A stretch of DNA of 64,000 nucleotides from Temnopleurus reevesii (GCA_036244855.1 BQKZ01000055.1:197634-261633), one strand, 5' to 3'. Counted from the first letter of the stretch, positions 63,601-64,000 are shown. The notes: generated from the sequence alone by a model not told the origin. Translations and numbers: made by a program.

Positions 63601-64000
63601 TGCATCACATAAGTAGCTTCACAATCGAACATATTCTCCTACCAATATTGTTTGTTCAAGAATGAGACTATTACTTAATATTCTATAATGTCAAGGATTA
63701 AAGCGCAAGAAGATGACCTTAAACATGTCTAACAACTTTAAAAGATTTGCTGAATACATCAGATGATTCTATCAACAATTTCTAATGTGGAATAAACGTT
63801 TGCCACAATCTATAATAATATTGGCATTTATATAGTACTCTTACAGAAATATAAATGACAAAATTAGAACTTTTTCTCACCAAATGGAGCCTTGGCTACA
63901 AACTTGATGGAAGGGTTGCTTGGTTCAGATGGTCCGACCTTGTTCTCCGCAATAACCCTGAACTCATAGTCATTCTTCTCTACCAGATCAGTGATATTCA
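1401..64000 (-). CDS. TTN-like: Titin/twitchin-family giant sarcomeric protein kinase (partial at both ends, 78 exons)
   Basis: Spliced from 78 exons; about 6,797 codons lie in the window. Protein order: 38 FN3; four times Ig-FN3-FN3; Ig-Ig-FN3x3; Ig-Ig-FN3x2; Ig-Ig-FN3; linker; Ser/Thr kinase; basic tail; three Ig. All introns assigned are GT-AG, and each domain block (single exon or split pair) is a multiple of three bases, which supports the model. The kinase tail (GGALR element) and the basic linker after the first post-kinase Ig resemble vertebrate titin, while the Ig-FN3-FN3 repeats resemble twitchin/projectin. By family knowledge it is a thick-filament ruler and scaffold with an M-line kinase. 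The 5' end lies beyond 64000. The 3' end probably lies to the left of position 1, because the exon at 1401 ends in a strong donor. Introns not listed separately (mostly 300-700 bases) showed nothing beyond AT-rich sequence. Confidence 0.93.
2091..2226 (-). CDS. Exon 77: first half of Ig13
   Basis: Starts phase 1. Encodes a short linker with FTDYHRP, then the Ig A-C strands with EGSAARLDCKVTG and VPEPNIRW. The Cys of strand B and the split core Trp pair with the Cys in exon 78, giving a complete I-set Ig. The 136 + 179 bases make 105 codons. Confidence 0.9.
2706..2918 (-). CDS. Exon 76: main part of Ig12
   Basis: Encodes VPEPKVKWYHND (strand C with the core Trp), a GPHYHFYEEDG hairpin and DKGVYSAEISNQYG (strands E-F), ending in LDVN. 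Strand F has Ser-Ala in place of the usual Cys, so this Ig lacks the classical disulphide, as many muscle Ig domains do. It joins exon 75 in phase 1 and exon 77 in phase 1. Confidence 0.9.
3682..3821 (-). CDS. Exon 75: charged linker and first strands of Ig12
   Basis: Encodes a basic, Ala-rich segment (ERARKLRAAQAAAPG), then PQLIRPLEDQ and FDFIMPLSFQ, read as Ig strands A, A' and B. With exon 74 it forms the spacer between Ig11 and Ig12. Vertebrate titin has a similarly basic spacer after its first post-kinase Ig, which supports a titin-type M-band. Confidence 0.85.
4216..4279 (-). CDS. Exon 74: small charged linker exon between Ig11 and Ig12
   Basis: 64 bases, starting phase 1 and ending phase 2. 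Encodes LDAEELDKRGERRGMDMKRKK, very rich in acidic and basic residues. It has no Ig or FN3 features. The acceptor (tatacag) and GTAAGT donor are good, and only this placement keeps exons 73 and 75 in frame. Confidence 0.85.
4693..4983 (-). CDS. Exon 73: Ig11, first Ig after the kinase
   Basis: A complete I-set Ig in 97 codons: PKFIKPLEST, GRFDCEVSA (strand B Cys), ITWFKGKKEI (core Trp) and DIAEYTCKAVNSYG (strand F Cys). Symmetrical phase 1-1 exon. It corresponds in position to the first M-band Ig of titin and to the Ig directly after the kinase tail of twitchin. Confidence 0.93.
5533..5644 (-). CDS. Exon 72: kinase regulatory tail, second part
   Basis: Encodes GAGKTLNAIGHLAHGGALRE, then MHKMYRGKPLMERECYM. 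The LN..A..GGA.R pattern resembles the C-terminal regulatory segment of titin kinase (LNMVVSAARISCGGAIR), which lies in the active site and blocks it in known structures. Starts phase 0, ends phase 1 into Ig11. Confidence 0.88.
5645..6215. other. Intron with a possible retroelement tail
   Basis: AT-rich. Near 6085-6120 the sequence aaataaagaaatattttaat resembles the 3' terminus of CR1/L2-type elements. No body of an element could be recognised. Nothing else seen. Confidence 0.3.
6216..6302 (-). CDS. Exon 71: basic kinase tail segment
   Basis: 29 codons, phase 0-0: METDEMARRRARRLDNSRLR then KYHDKNKPK. It directly follows the HPWLQ end of the catalytic domain and is strongly basic, as expected for the autoinhibitory helix (and possible calmodulin-binding region) of titin/twitchin kinases. 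In-frame skipping would remove only this segment. Confidence 0.88.
6898..6943 (-). CDS. Exon 70: end of kinase C-lobe
   Basis: 46 bases encoding RMTIQEALDHPWLQ, the conserved last helix of Ser/Thr kinases (HPWL). It starts with the last base of a split Glu codon and ends phase 0. The GTAAGA donor and TTTCAGACA acceptor both fit. Confidence 0.9.
7390..7542 (-). CDS. Exon 69: kinase C-lobe middle
   Basis: Encodes LSGISPFEGETDRDTLKNV, then GEWDFDEEAFADIS and LDWIELILIKNKE. LSG.SPF and the W.FDE.AF segment are signatures of the titin/twitchin/MLCK branch of kinases. Starts phase 2, ends phase 2. Confidence 0.92.
8009..8208 (-). CDS. Exon 68: kinase catalytic and activation segments
   Basis: Encodes PENVMLCSR, KIIDFGLTMELDP (intact DFG), FGTPDFIAPEV (APE motif), then PTDMWALGVMAYLM. 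The Asp of DFG is present, unlike human titin kinase, which has Glu there. The residue two positions before the Ala of APE is Phe, where titin carries its inhibitory Tyr region. This predicts metal binding and no Tyr block, though activity is inference. Confidence 0.93.
8209..8891. other. Intron with ATT/ATC microsatellite
   Basis: Positions about 8715-8860 hold gcgctttataagtac followed by degenerate att/atc triplets. This is the tail type common in marine invertebrate short retroelements. Nothing else seen. Confidence 0.45.
8892..9033 (-). CDS. Exon 67: kinase hinge to catalytic loop
   Basis: Encodes LSGGELFDRL, VIFYMKQICEGVKHMHER and HMVHLDLK. HLD-L-K is the catalytic loop (HRD in most kinases), with the catalytic Asp and Lys present. 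SGGELFDR is typical of twitchin and MLCK; human titin has SGLDIFER. Ends phase 0. Confidence 0.93.
9236..9331. repeat. Direct duplication, copy 1
   Basis: Begins atatcagtctaaaatatcac and ends gtttatcaaaca immediately before the N at 9332. No difference from copy 2 was seen over 96 bases. Confidence 0.8.
9498..9593. repeat. Direct duplication, copy 2
   Basis: Matches bases 9236-9331 throughout, then continues into ordinary intron (tttaatactc). The perfect match points to a very recent event or an assembly artefact. Confidence 0.8.
9750..9950 (-). CDS. Exon 66: kinase N-lobe
   Basis: Encodes the glycine loop (GRGSYGVVYRA across the junction), the ATP-anchoring Lys in WAAKFM, the helix C Glu in VRREIEVM, and KLHHRRLLNLHEVFE. 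All N-lobe catalytic residues are intact. KTWAAKFM....LVRREI is closer to titin (KTYMAKFV....LVKKEI) than to twitchin. Starts and ends phase 2. Confidence 0.93.
10394..10544 (-). CDS. Exon 65: pre-kinase linker and first kinase strand
   Basis: Encodes SKPGRPQFEDYEGKRRFYD, FDRGPHPFVNRTGS, then IYDYYQILEELG, where the kinase fold begins. By comparison with twitchin (DHYDIHEELG) this is the N-terminal linker that unfolds or detaches under stretch. Starts phase 1 from F52, ends phase 2. Confidence 0.9.
10924..11211 (-). CDS. Exon 64: F52, FN3 directly before the kinase
   Basis: 96 codons, phase 1-1. Contains IRLSWNPPIYDGGSNITSY and YQFRVTAFNMYG, ending AVVCTK. With Ig9 and Ig10 it forms the Ig-Ig-FN3-kinase block equivalent to A168-A169-A170 of titin, where muscle RING ligases dock in vertebrates. 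Ligase binding here is inference. Confidence 0.92.
11259..11421. mobile_element. Small inverted-repeat element (MITE-like), 163 bp
   Basis: The left end gggcagtgtttcaccaag and the right end cttggtgaagcaccgccc are imperfect inverted repeats, 16 of 18 bases paired. The interior has ttcttaaagt twice. No coding capacity. A related piece (ggttgttcttaaagtaaaca) occurs near 35260, suggesting a dispersed family. Confidence 0.55.
11802..12089 (-). CDS. Exon 63: Ig10
   Basis: 96 codons, phase 1-1. Key pieces: PKLALPARLR, IMLKVPFSG, PNIKWDRDGV (core Trp), DAGKYSIVASNELG. Strand F has Ser instead of Cys. Position equals titin A169. Confidence 0.92.
12400..12684 (-). CDS. Exon 62: Ig9
   Basis: 95 codons, phase 1-1. 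Contains PPQFVSPPHN, VTVTCHVSGYPAP, VRWYRLGREI and GEISVTATNKGG. The strand F motif is D-V-G-E-I rather than D-x-G-x-Y, an atypical tyrosine corner. Position equals titin A168. Confidence 0.92.
13008..13310 (-). CDS. Exon 61: F51 (FN3)
   Basis: 101 codons, phase 1-1. Starts at the linker DPPSAPGRPEI; VHVSWKAPSTDGGSPITGY and YEFRVMAENSMG are intact FN3 signatures. Second of the FN3 pair between Ig8 and Ig9. Confidence 0.93.
13634..13933 (-). CDS. Exon 60: F50 (FN3)
   Basis: 100 codons, phase 1-1. ATFTWTPPLDDGGAPIQRY and HYVLRVTAENQYG; ends LVKSPF. The GY after the DGG loop is replaced by RY, a small departure from the family pattern. Confidence 0.93.
14108..14240 (-). pseudogene. Decayed duplicate of exon 59 (older copy)
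   Basis: Plus-strand sequence from ccctagctcaatgacctttg to about 14240 aligns by eye with exon 59 from cctagtacattgacccttgc onward, including tattcatttaatgcagctag against tattcattcactgcttctaa. Many substitutions and small gaps; no usable acceptor or frame. Read as a relic of tandem exon duplication. Confidence 0.6.
14252..14383 (-). pseudogene. Decayed duplicate of exon 59 (younger copy, internal deletion)
   Basis: Flank plus coding part match exon 59: aatatatgacccatctgaga against aatatatgacctctctgaga, and the donor GTAAGG is kept at 14290-14291. On the minus strand the frame is still open (VAGRVGELCMND, KEDFGLYSLE against VVGGVAELYVKD, REDSGIYSLE), but about 36 bases are missing and the acceptor AG is lost. 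Probably not spliced. Confidence 0.7.
14432..14562 (-). CDS. Exon 59: second half of Ig8
   Basis: Encodes VNVVGGVAELYVKD, EDSGIYSLEAVNEYG and TARVNVL. Joins exon 58 in phase 2 across an intron of about 3 kb. The two halves sum to 97 codons. Two decayed copies of this exon follow downstream at 14252-14383 and 14108-14240. Confidence 0.9.
14563..17550. other. 3-kb intron inside Ig8
   Basis: The largest intron in the window. Mostly AT-rich without genes. It holds the actin-like pseudogene fragment at 16535-16720 and a short (AT)n run near 16497-16512. Nothing else recognised. Confidence 0.6.
16535..16720 (-). pseudogene. Probable actin retropseudogene fragment
   Basis: A GC-richer block. On the minus strand one frame reads KRGGEFMTLKYPIMKGID, close to the actin segment KRGILTLKYPIEHGIV. 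About 100 bases on, agaaaaatgaggcacagaca resembles the actin REKMTQ coding region. The stretch between is shortened and frameshifted, and stops are present. No introns or flanking actin exons are seen, so a decayed processed copy is the best reading. Identification rests on short matches recalled from actin and is tentative. Confidence 0.5.
17551..17710 (-). CDS. Exon 58: first half of Ig8
   Basis: Encodes PPQLSIDRHLQDLSVRAGQE, IPVTLTCGTPKP and FTWRRQDGEV, ending in a split Arg codon (phase 2). The PxLTCGTPKP.F.W order is a typical muscle Ig strand B-C region. Confidence 0.9.
18142..18314 (-). CDS. Exon 57: second half of Ig7
   Basis: Encodes IHHGRTLVPGRK, QISVRNVTDHEAGMYTFIA then KNKHGSVKSS and ends LHIQ. 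Tyrosine-corner sequence EAGMY is intact; strand F lacks Cys. Joins exon 56 in phase 2 through the core Trp codon. Confidence 0.9.
18440..18600 (-). mobile_element. Possible tRNA-derived SINE fragment
   Basis: On the minus strand, cgcctctcgggttgagagtc followed by agagtttgaatctc resembles an anticodon arm and T arm with a B-box-like core at 18494-18504. The D-arm side is poor. A short tRNA-derived SINE head is more likely than a functional tRNA. Confidence 0.35.
18843..18954 (-). CDS. Exon 56: first half of Ig7
   Basis: Encodes GAAPSIVMEIQNTMVAEGQ, then TGMFTCKLTGSPKPTASW. The strand B Cys is present and the core Trp is the last, split codon (phase 2). 112 + 173 bases make 95 codons. Confidence 0.9.
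18955..20233. other. Intron, AT-rich
   Basis: Contains a dispersed 12-base motif cccactgctgac at 19111 and, near 20145-20210, aataatttcaacatttatat followed by ggcactttatactcatg, a degenerate member of the 'tttatatagcgc' repeat type. No exon recognised. Confidence 0.4.
20234..20533 (-). CDS. Exon 55: F49 (FN3)
   Basis: 100 codons, phase 1-1. VSLSWSPPLTDGGSEITHY, YTFRVRAVNAAGNESD. Third of the only FN3 triplet flanked on both sides by Ig pairs. Confidence 0.93.
21658..21687 (+). repeat. G-rich tract (possible quadruplex)
   Basis: A run of four Gs, then ten Gs, then five Gs within about 30 bases (ggggtcaagggggggggg agtggggg). Could fold as a G-quadruplex on the plus strand, which is the template strand of the gene. 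Length may be a sequencing-prone homopolymer. Confidence 0.5.
21805..21882. mobile_element. Short terminal-inverted-repeat element, 78 bp
   Basis: The left arm taacccattgactactg and the right arm cagtagtcaaggggtta are inverted repeats matching at 16 of 17 bases. The loop is about 44 bases. No coding capacity; MITE-like or a stable hairpin. Confidence 0.5.
21905..22207 (-). CDS. Exon 54: F48 (FN3)
   Basis: 101 codons, phase 1-1. MTLTWSEPSHDGGKPITGY, YEFRISAVNDTGTGNPSE; ends ARSPA. Middle domain of the FN3 triplet F47-F49. Confidence 0.93.
22639..22941 (-). CDS. Exon 53: F47 (FN3)
   Basis: 101 codons, phase 1-1, starting at the linker DVPGPPTGP. VSLSWEPPKDDGGSPIQSY and YEFRVCAENINGVGPP. First FN3 after the Ig5-Ig6 pair. 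Confidence 0.93.
23430..23714 (-). CDS. Exon 52: Ig6
   Basis: 95 codons, phase 1-1. PPTIDIKAYKDVVV, LRLLVPFTGCPAPKVEWHR, NCVRGDTGKYSITLTNEAG. The RGD triplet lies in the tyrosine-corner loop and is not read as an integrin site. Confidence 0.93.
24107..24370 (-). CDS. Exon 51: Ig5
   Basis: 88 codons, the shortest Ig in the window, phase 1-1. LAEFVEPLKN, VTLECRISNPKAEVKWFKDG and DTGNYTCECGKQATTAW. Both core Cys and the Trp are present, and the F-G hairpin is short. The donor is GTGTGT, weaker than its neighbours. Confidence 0.92.
24781..25083 (-). CDS. Exon 50: F46 (FN3)
   Basis: 101 codons, phase 1-1. ITLSWQPPKSDGGSEIFNY, YEFRVAAENEAGVGAFS; ends VSKSPI. Last domain of the fourth Ig-FN3-FN3 repeat. 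Confidence 0.93.
25479..25600 (-). CDS. Exon 49: second part of F45 (FN3)
   Basis: Encodes YAVTGLKDGRSYMFRVKAVSKYGESEPLE and ends IKSAF. Joined in phase 2 to exon 48. The split sits just before the V-T-G-L turn, the same place as in other split FN3 domains of this gene. Confidence 0.88.
26134..26314 (-). CDS. Exon 48: first part of F45 (FN3)
   Basis: Encodes DKPSPPEGPIKV, VTLFWEPPKDDGGSDITGY, ILERREPDQFRWTRV and ends at a split Arg codon. 181 + 122 bases make 101 codons. Confidence 0.9.
26784..26937 (-). CDS. Exon 47: second half of Ig4
   Basis: Encodes VDDGRRIKASTTTYSAVL, SDSGTYTIKISNKAG, ending RVAVL. Joined in phase 0 to exon 46. The acceptor (caatgcaag) has a poor pyrimidine tract directly before it, although a very long pyrimidine tract lies farther upstream in the intron. 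Confidence 0.86.
27222..27407 (+). repeat. Long polypurine tract (polypyrimidine on the sense strand of the gene)
   Basis: About 185 bases, almost all A and G on the plus strand, from ggaaaagagtgcagg to gaaggaaaaaagagg. It lies in the intron inside Ig4, starting within 10 bases of the exon 46 donor. Such tracts can form triplex DNA, and the transcript would be a pyrimidine-rich binding site for splicing factors. Functional effect is inference. Confidence 0.8.
27414..27547 (-). CDS. Exon 46: first half of Ig4
   Basis: Encodes APKIDLGSQFRD, GTLFHLDVPISGTPTP and KVEWLRDDKK, ending phase 0 on AAG before GTATTG. 134 + 154 bases make 96 codons. First domain of the fourth Ig-FN3-FN3 repeat. Confidence 0.9.
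28043..28351 (-). CDS. Exon 45: F44 (FN3)
   Basis: 103 codons, slightly longer than its sisters because of an extra loop (EKGQPESGWSR). VSLTWSKPQRDGGTPVTGY and YEFRVSAVNRAG. Phase 1-1; donor CCT|GTAAGT. Confidence 0.92.
28708..28820 (-). CDS. Exon 44: second part of F43 (FN3)
   Basis: Encodes ITKLIEDREYQFRVRAENKFG and ends IPKGDY. Joined in phase 2 to exon 43, at the same structural position as the F45 split. Confidence 0.88.
29074..29548 (-). CDS. Exon 43: Ig3 fused to first part of F43
   Basis: 475 bases. Ig3: KPKFNLDSRFEK, FRIDIPYKATPTPTVSWTR, DSGDYVIKASNRAG. It runs without an intron through VVDCPSAPQGPL into FN3 sequence VTLSWSPPHDDGGSTVTGY, ending at DTTF plus a split Arg codon. The Ig-FN3 junction intron is absent here, as in exons 39 and 41. 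Confidence 0.92.
30028..30330 (-). CDS. Exon 42: F42 (FN3)
   Basis: 101 codons, phase 1-1. VTVVWTPPSNDGGAPVTGY, YEFRVCAVNRAGTGRPSEP; ends LVEDPP. Third domain of the second Ig-FN3-FN3 repeat. Confidence 0.93.
30904..31488 (-). CDS. Exon 41: Ig2 fused to F41 (FN3)
   Basis: 195 codons, phase 1-1. Ig2: PKFSGRFDEP, FRIEVPYTGIPTPAVSWML, HAGRYTINLKNTAG. Linker VFDRPGPPRGPL without intron. FN3: VTLSWSPPTDDGGSRIFTY, YQFRVLAQNQYG. The fused Ig-FN3 exon suggests that repeats 1-3 of this block arose by duplication. Confidence 0.93.
31912..32214 (-). CDS. Exon 40: F40 (FN3)
   Basis: 101 codons, phase 1-1. VTLEWHPPKSDGGAPISGY, YEFRVSAENRAGPGPASAP; ends RAEETT. Completes the first Ig-FN3-FN3 repeat. Confidence 0.93.
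32553..33140 (-). CDS. Exon 39: Ig1 fused to F39 (FN3)
   Basis: 196 codons, phase 1-1. Ig1: APKLDTYKYHDV, FNLDVPFRATPKPSVKWTK, DAGSFTLNVSNTAG. Linker VLDRPEPPRGPL. FN3: LFLSWKEPADDGGSPITHY, YVFKVFAVNKIG. This is the first Ig after 38 FN3 domains, so it marks the boundary between the two rod zones. Confidence 0.93.
33546..33839 (-). CDS. Exon 38: F38, last domain of the FN3 array
   Basis: 98 codons, phase 1-1. LTLNWTPPSSDGGSPITGY, CQFRVVAVNAAGMGQP; ends SVGMA instead of the usual K-x-P-Y/F. The shorter form and unusual ending mark the edge of the array. Confidence 0.93.
34261..34563 (-). CDS. Exon 37: F37 (FN3)
   Basis: 101 codons, phase 1-1. VSLQWSPPESDGGSHIMGY, VLEKKEAYSIRWLPV, YEFRVMALNKAGLGPPS; ends AKSKF. 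Confidence 0.93.
34787..35089 (-). CDS. Exon 36: F36 (FN3)
   Basis: 101 codons, phase 1-1. VALKWRPPSNDGGSPVTGY, YEFRVVAANKKGFGQPSEP; ends VKPPY. The usual ENKAG turn reads ANKKG. Confidence 0.93.
35431..35727 (-). CDS. Exon 35: F35 (FN3, short form)
   Basis: 99 codons, phase 1-1. ATITWAAPSRDGGSAITGY, RWTPIERVTDTTCKI, YQFRVLATNKAG. Two residues shorter than neighbours in the strand C' to E loop. Confidence 0.93.
36163..36465 (-). CDS. Exon 34: F34 (FN3)
   Basis: 101 codons, phase 1-1. ATLEWTPPFSDGGSPVTGY, IVERKDQYSSRWTRV, YQFRVSAENRAGIGRAS; ends IIKDPV. Confidence 0.93.
36535..36555. repeat. (GA)n microsatellite
   Basis: About ten ag/ga units in the intron just upstream of exon 34. Confidence 0.85.
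36920..37222 (-). CDS. Exon 33: F33 (FN3)
   Basis: 101 codons, phase 1-1. LVLNWTPPMSDGGSPITNY, IIEARDKFGLRWSKI, YQFRVIAENKAGPGRPS; ends AKPPY. Confidence 0.93.
37698..38000 (-). CDS. Exon 32: F32 (FN3)
   Basis: 101 codons, phase 1-1. MTLSWEPPSSDGGSTITGY, IVEKRESPVGRWVRA, YEFRVSAENAAGVGKAS; ends AKSPY. Acceptor ATTAG is followed by GVPGAP rather than the common DVPGAP. Confidence 0.93.
38388..38690 (-). CDS. Exon 31: F31 (FN3)
   Basis: 101 codons, phase 1-1, with the proline-rich start DPPPPPDAPDV. ATLSWSAPRQDGGSPITGY, YEFRVSSVNAAGVGKPS; ends AKAQY. Confidence 0.93.
39153..39452 (-). CDS. Exon 30: F30 (FN3)
   Basis: 100 codons, phase 1-1. ITISWRPPSYDGGSKITGY, TIESKSNATMRWVKI, YQFRVAAINKAGRGDFS; ends CKPPY. 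Confidence 0.93.
39857..40159 (-). CDS. Exon 29: F29 (FN3)
   Basis: 101 codons, phase 1-1. MTLNWSAPRTDGGSPITGY, VIEKREPGRTGWTVV, YEFRVIAENKAGLGRPS; ends AKPPF. Confidence 0.93.
40609..40911 (-). CDS. Exon 28: F28 (FN3)
   Basis: 101 codons, phase 1-1. MTLRWAPPESDGGTSITAY, IVERREQFSTRWVQI, YEFRVAAKNKIGIGKFS; ends AKEPY. Confidence 0.93.
41439..41553 (-). CDS. Exon 27: second part of F27 (FN3)
   Basis: 115 bases: VTGLTEGTEYEFRVVAENVAG and ends AKSPY. Joined in phase 0 to exon 26. The donor is followed within ten bases by a T-run and then a run of ten Gs on the sense strand. Confidence 0.88.
41554..42159. other. Intron with an N and a GC-richer dispersed-repeat-like block
   Basis: Around 41660-41910 the sequence is richer in GC than its intron and contains the perfect hairpin tcgaccg-cgca-cggtcga at 41668-41685 and gcctccgccatcacgc. 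A single N stands at 41920. Probably part of an interspersed repeat that interrupted assembly. Confidence 0.45.
42160..42347 (-). CDS. Exon 26: first part of F27 (FN3)
   Basis: 188 bases: DEPGPPGTPEAS, LTLTWTPPFSDGGSRVIGY, YVEKKDRMSLRWSPV, ending DTRLK in phase 0. The donor is GTCTGA, weak. The split 188 + 115 is the same as in F22. Confidence 0.85.
42348..43533. other. Intron, AT-rich, with a weak two-copy tandem repeat
   Basis: tttgcagctgttttgcaatgt (about 42971) and tttgcagccagcttgcaacat (about 43058) start two diverged copies roughly 90 bases long. No exon other than the microexon that follows. Confidence 0.35.
43534..43563 (-). CDS. Exon 25: 30-base microexon encoding a basic linker
   Basis: The minus strand reads ttccctgtttcactttag, then 30 bases, then GTATTT. 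The acceptor has an excellent pyrimidine tract. Frame from exon 24 (phase 1) gives a linker PERKRAAQR between F26 and F27, and it returns to phase 1, so inclusion or skipping both keep the frame. It sits in the middle of a 1.65-kb intron and has no domain of its own. A regulated cassette exon is likely but unproven. Confidence 0.7.
44000..44302 (-). CDS. Exon 24: F26 (FN3)
   Basis: 101 codons, phase 1-1. ANLTWSPPRDDGGSPITGY, FIEKKDKFSPRWTRV, YQFRVVAQNKAGASKPS; ends AKSPF. Confidence 0.93.
44670..44969 (-). CDS. Exon 23: F25 (FN3)
   Basis: 100 codons, phase 1-1. LVLTWKPPSSDGGTEITNY, LVEMRDRYGRWNKLN, YEFRVTAENKMGLGKPS; ends AKPPY. Confidence 0.93.
45274..45576 (-). CDS. Exon 22: F24 (FN3)
   Basis: 101 codons, phase 1-1. 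ITLAWSPPWSDGGTPIIGY, VIEKKDRYSVRWSRV, YEFRVAAENKAGVGPFG; ends AKSPF. Confidence 0.93.
45619..45648. repeat. (AT)n microsatellite
   Basis: About 14 at units in the intron just upstream of exon 22. Confidence 0.9.
45975..46277 (-). CDS. Exon 21: F23 (FN3)
   Basis: 101 codons, phase 1-1. MTVTWTPSLSDGGSPITGY, TLEKCDVSTGRWVPV, YCFRVVAHNVAGESKPS; ends AKPPY. The usual Trp-x-Pro-Pro has Pro-Ser here, and the EFR turn carries a Cys. Confidence 0.93.
46695..46809 (-). CDS. Exon 20: second part of F22 (FN3)
   Basis: 115 bases: VTGLKENHNYEFRVTAVNKAG, ends TTKATY. Joined in phase 0 to exon 19 over a 2.2-kb intron. Confidence 0.88.
46810..49013. other. 2.2-kb intron with a degenerate tandem repeat
   Basis: Between about 47490 and 48080 the phrase tctacttaagatgtgaaa or a close variant (tctactgtagatatgaaa, tctgctttagatgtgaaa) recurs four times at irregular 130-250-base spacing, each followed by AT-rich sequence with cattatt/tatcaat pieces. 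Looks like an old tandem expansion. No exon seen. Confidence 0.45.
49014..49201 (-). CDS. Exon 19: first part of F22 (FN3)
   Basis: 188 bases: VPDAPSQPTAVEV, ITVRWSAPKSDGGSRITNY, ILEMKEQFSSFWKRV, ending LTYQ in phase 0. Split position and part lengths are identical to F27. Confidence 0.9.
49274..49509 (+). mobile_element. tRNA-derived SINE
   Basis: The head tagatctggctcttgcttgt, then ggttgcaggttcaaatccca, has a textbook B box (ggttcaaatcc, 49317-49327) and a tRNA-like arm layout. About 150 bases of body follow, and it ends in a catcattattattat tail near 49509. Opposite strand to the gene, within the intron between F21 and F22. Confidence 0.65.
49693..49989 (-). CDS. Exon 18: F21 (FN3, short form)
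   Basis: 99 codons, phase 1-1. VKLSWEPPRLDGGSRIIDY, VVEKKDAFSIRWTEV, VQFRVTAVNRAGPGKPS; ends LKPEF. Short form, at a multiple-of-three position in the array. Confidence 0.93.
50340..50639 (-). CDS. Exon 17: F20 (FN3)
   Basis: 100 codons, phase 1-1. ATLTWKAPSDGGSPITNY (one residue shorter before DGG), IIEKREGAGGRWTTC, YSFRVTAVNKAGASKPS; ends AQPPY. Confidence 0.93.
51014..51316 (-). CDS. Exon 16: F19 (FN3)
   Basis: 101 codons, phase 1-1. VTLTWSPPASDGGSQITGY, IVEKKEDYMTRWVSV, YTFHVIAINKAGQSKPS; ends AKKPY. Confidence 0.93.
51744..52040 (-). CDS. Exon 15: F18 (FN3, short form)
   Basis: 99 codons, phase 1-1. AELLWNPPMDDGGSPISNY, VVEMKDKFGVRWTSL, YEFQVRAENKAGVGEPS; ends AKDAY. Belongs to the EMK-type third position of the FN3 triplets. 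Confidence 0.93.
52611..53071 (-). CDS. Exon 14: end of F16 fused to F17 (FN3-FN3)
   Basis: 461 bases. Begins FSPRWSPVNQT and CEFRVVAKNKAG (rest of F16), runs through FSIKPPEAPSRP without an intron, then VTLTWSPPESDGGSPVTNY and YEFRVIAENKAG of F17; ends AKPPY. Part of the fused-pair series. Confidence 0.92.
53616..53745 (-). CDS. Exon 13: first part of F16 (FN3)
   Basis: 130 bases: DVPSQPHSLKIS, VTLEWEEPDSDGGANVSGY and IIEKKD plus a split Arg codon (phase 2). The split is earlier in the fold than in the other divided FN3 domains, so this intron is of separate origin. Confidence 0.9.
53880..53955 (+). repeat. Short retroelement 3' tail
   Basis: gcgctttgaatctcacgaaa, then ggcgctttataaatgcaaat followed by (att)n. 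The same tail type is seen near 8715-8860 and, inverted, near 31640-31720 and 58230-58310. Confidence 0.5.
54235..54531 (-). CDS. Exon 12: F15 (FN3, short form)
   Basis: 99 codons, phase 1-1. MVLTWQPPYSDGGSPVTDY, IIEKKEPYSSKWVPV, YEFRVAAVNKAGPSEFS; ends AKLPY. Confidence 0.93.
54532..55079. other. Intron, AT-rich
   Basis: Nothing recognised on either strand beyond homopolymer A/T runs. Confidence 0.4.
55080..55670 (-). CDS. Exon 11: F13-F14 fused pair (FN3-FN3)
   Basis: 197 codons, phase 1-1. F13: LTVKWTAPESDGGSPILGY, CEFHVIAVNKAG. Linker FRVPGPPGTPEI. F14: VDLRWTPPTDQGGTRITGY (Gln replaces Asp of DGG), FKFRVLAENRAG; ends IKLPY. Confidence 0.93.
56029..56143 (-). CDS. Exon 10: second part of F12 (FN3)
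   Basis: 115 bases: VIRLTEGKEYTFRVIAENKAG, ends AKLPF. Joined in phase 0 to exon 9; same length as exons 20 and 27. Confidence 0.88.
56361..56542 (-). CDS. Exon 9: first part of F12 (FN3, short form)
   Basis: 182 bases: DVPDKPDQPDVT, MTVKWTPPSSDGGSKITGY, ILEMKELYSSRWSQV, ending DLSFK in phase 0. Six bases shorter than exons 19 and 26, which makes F12 a 99-codon short form. Confidence 0.9.
56806..57390 (-). CDS. Exon 8: F10-F11 fused pair (FN3-FN3)
   Basis: 195 codons, phase 1-1. F10: VKLSWSPPSNDGGDKVTGY, TIDDTSFTIKGLKEGEE. Linker AASPPGPPGSP. F11: VTLSWTAPESDGGSKIIGY, VTDLVEKNEYEFRVLAENKIG; ends VKLPF. Confidence 0.93.
57681..57980 (-). CDS. Exon 7: F9 (FN3)
   Basis: 100 codons, phase 1-1. 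VTLTWAAPLSNGGSPIVGY (Asn for Asp in the DGG loop), TVEMKDKFSTRWTDV, YQFRVVAHNKAGPGQPS; ends AKFPF. EMK-type third position. Confidence 0.93.
58467..59054 (-). CDS. Exon 6: F7-F8 fused pair (FN3-FN3)
   Basis: 196 codons, phase 1-1. F7: VELSWDKPKSDGGSKIQGY, TIDGTSFNVRGLPEDED. Linker AFKPPGPPGAP. F8: ATLTWTPPKEDGGSKVTGY, ITDLVEKNEYEFRVIAENKVG; ends AKAPF. Close paralogue of exons 4 and 8. Confidence 0.93.
59365..59661 (-). CDS. Exon 5: F6 (FN3, short form)
   Basis: 99 codons, phase 1-1. VTLSWSPPYSDGGSPITSY, TIEMKDRFSSRWTRA, YQFRVIAENKAGPGEPS; ends AKYAF. EMK-type third position. Confidence 0.93.
60231..60818 (-). CDS. Exon 4: F4-F5 fused pair (FN3-FN3)
   Basis: 196 codons, phase 1-1. F4: AKIKWSPPDSDGGAEITGY, TIDNTSFTIKNLREGED. 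Linker AKPPCPPGAPEA. F5: ATLTWTPPESDGGSKVTGY, VSDLMEKKQYEFRVTAENKAG; ends AKPPF. Confidence 0.93.
60819..61863. other. 1-kb intron, AT-rich
   Basis: No exon, repeat family or hairpin recognised. Confidence 0.4.
61864..62163 (-). CDS. Exon 3: F3 (FN3)
   Basis: 100 codons, phase 1-1. VSLEWHAPKSDGGSRVTGY, FIEMKEEYRPQWSQI, YYFRVIAVNKAGQGKAS; ends TKYPF. EMK-type; with F2 it makes two such domains in a row, a break in the triplet period. Confidence 0.93.
62164..63222. other. 1-kb intron, AT-rich
   Basis: A slightly GC-richer piece at about 62310-62450 (ggggaccgtagaactgtgag, then taatacacagatcctccacc) may be an old repeat but matches nothing I can name. The remainder is unremarkable. Confidence 0.35.
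63223..63522 (-). CDS. Exon 2: F2 (FN3)
   Basis: 100 codons, phase 1-1. ATLTWTPPNRDGGSPITGY, ILEMKDRFATRWTQV, YTFRVMAVNKAGNSKPS; ends AKHPF. EMK-type third position. Confidence 0.93.
63881..64000 (-). CDS. Exon 1 of the window: C-terminal part of F1 (FN3), cut by the right edge
   Basis: Encodes NITDLVEKNDYEFRVIAENK, then VGPSEPSN and ends AKAPF. The LVEKN type equals the second domain of the fused pairs (F5, F8, F11), so the exon probably continues as another fused FN3 pair beyond 64000. Confidence 0.9.
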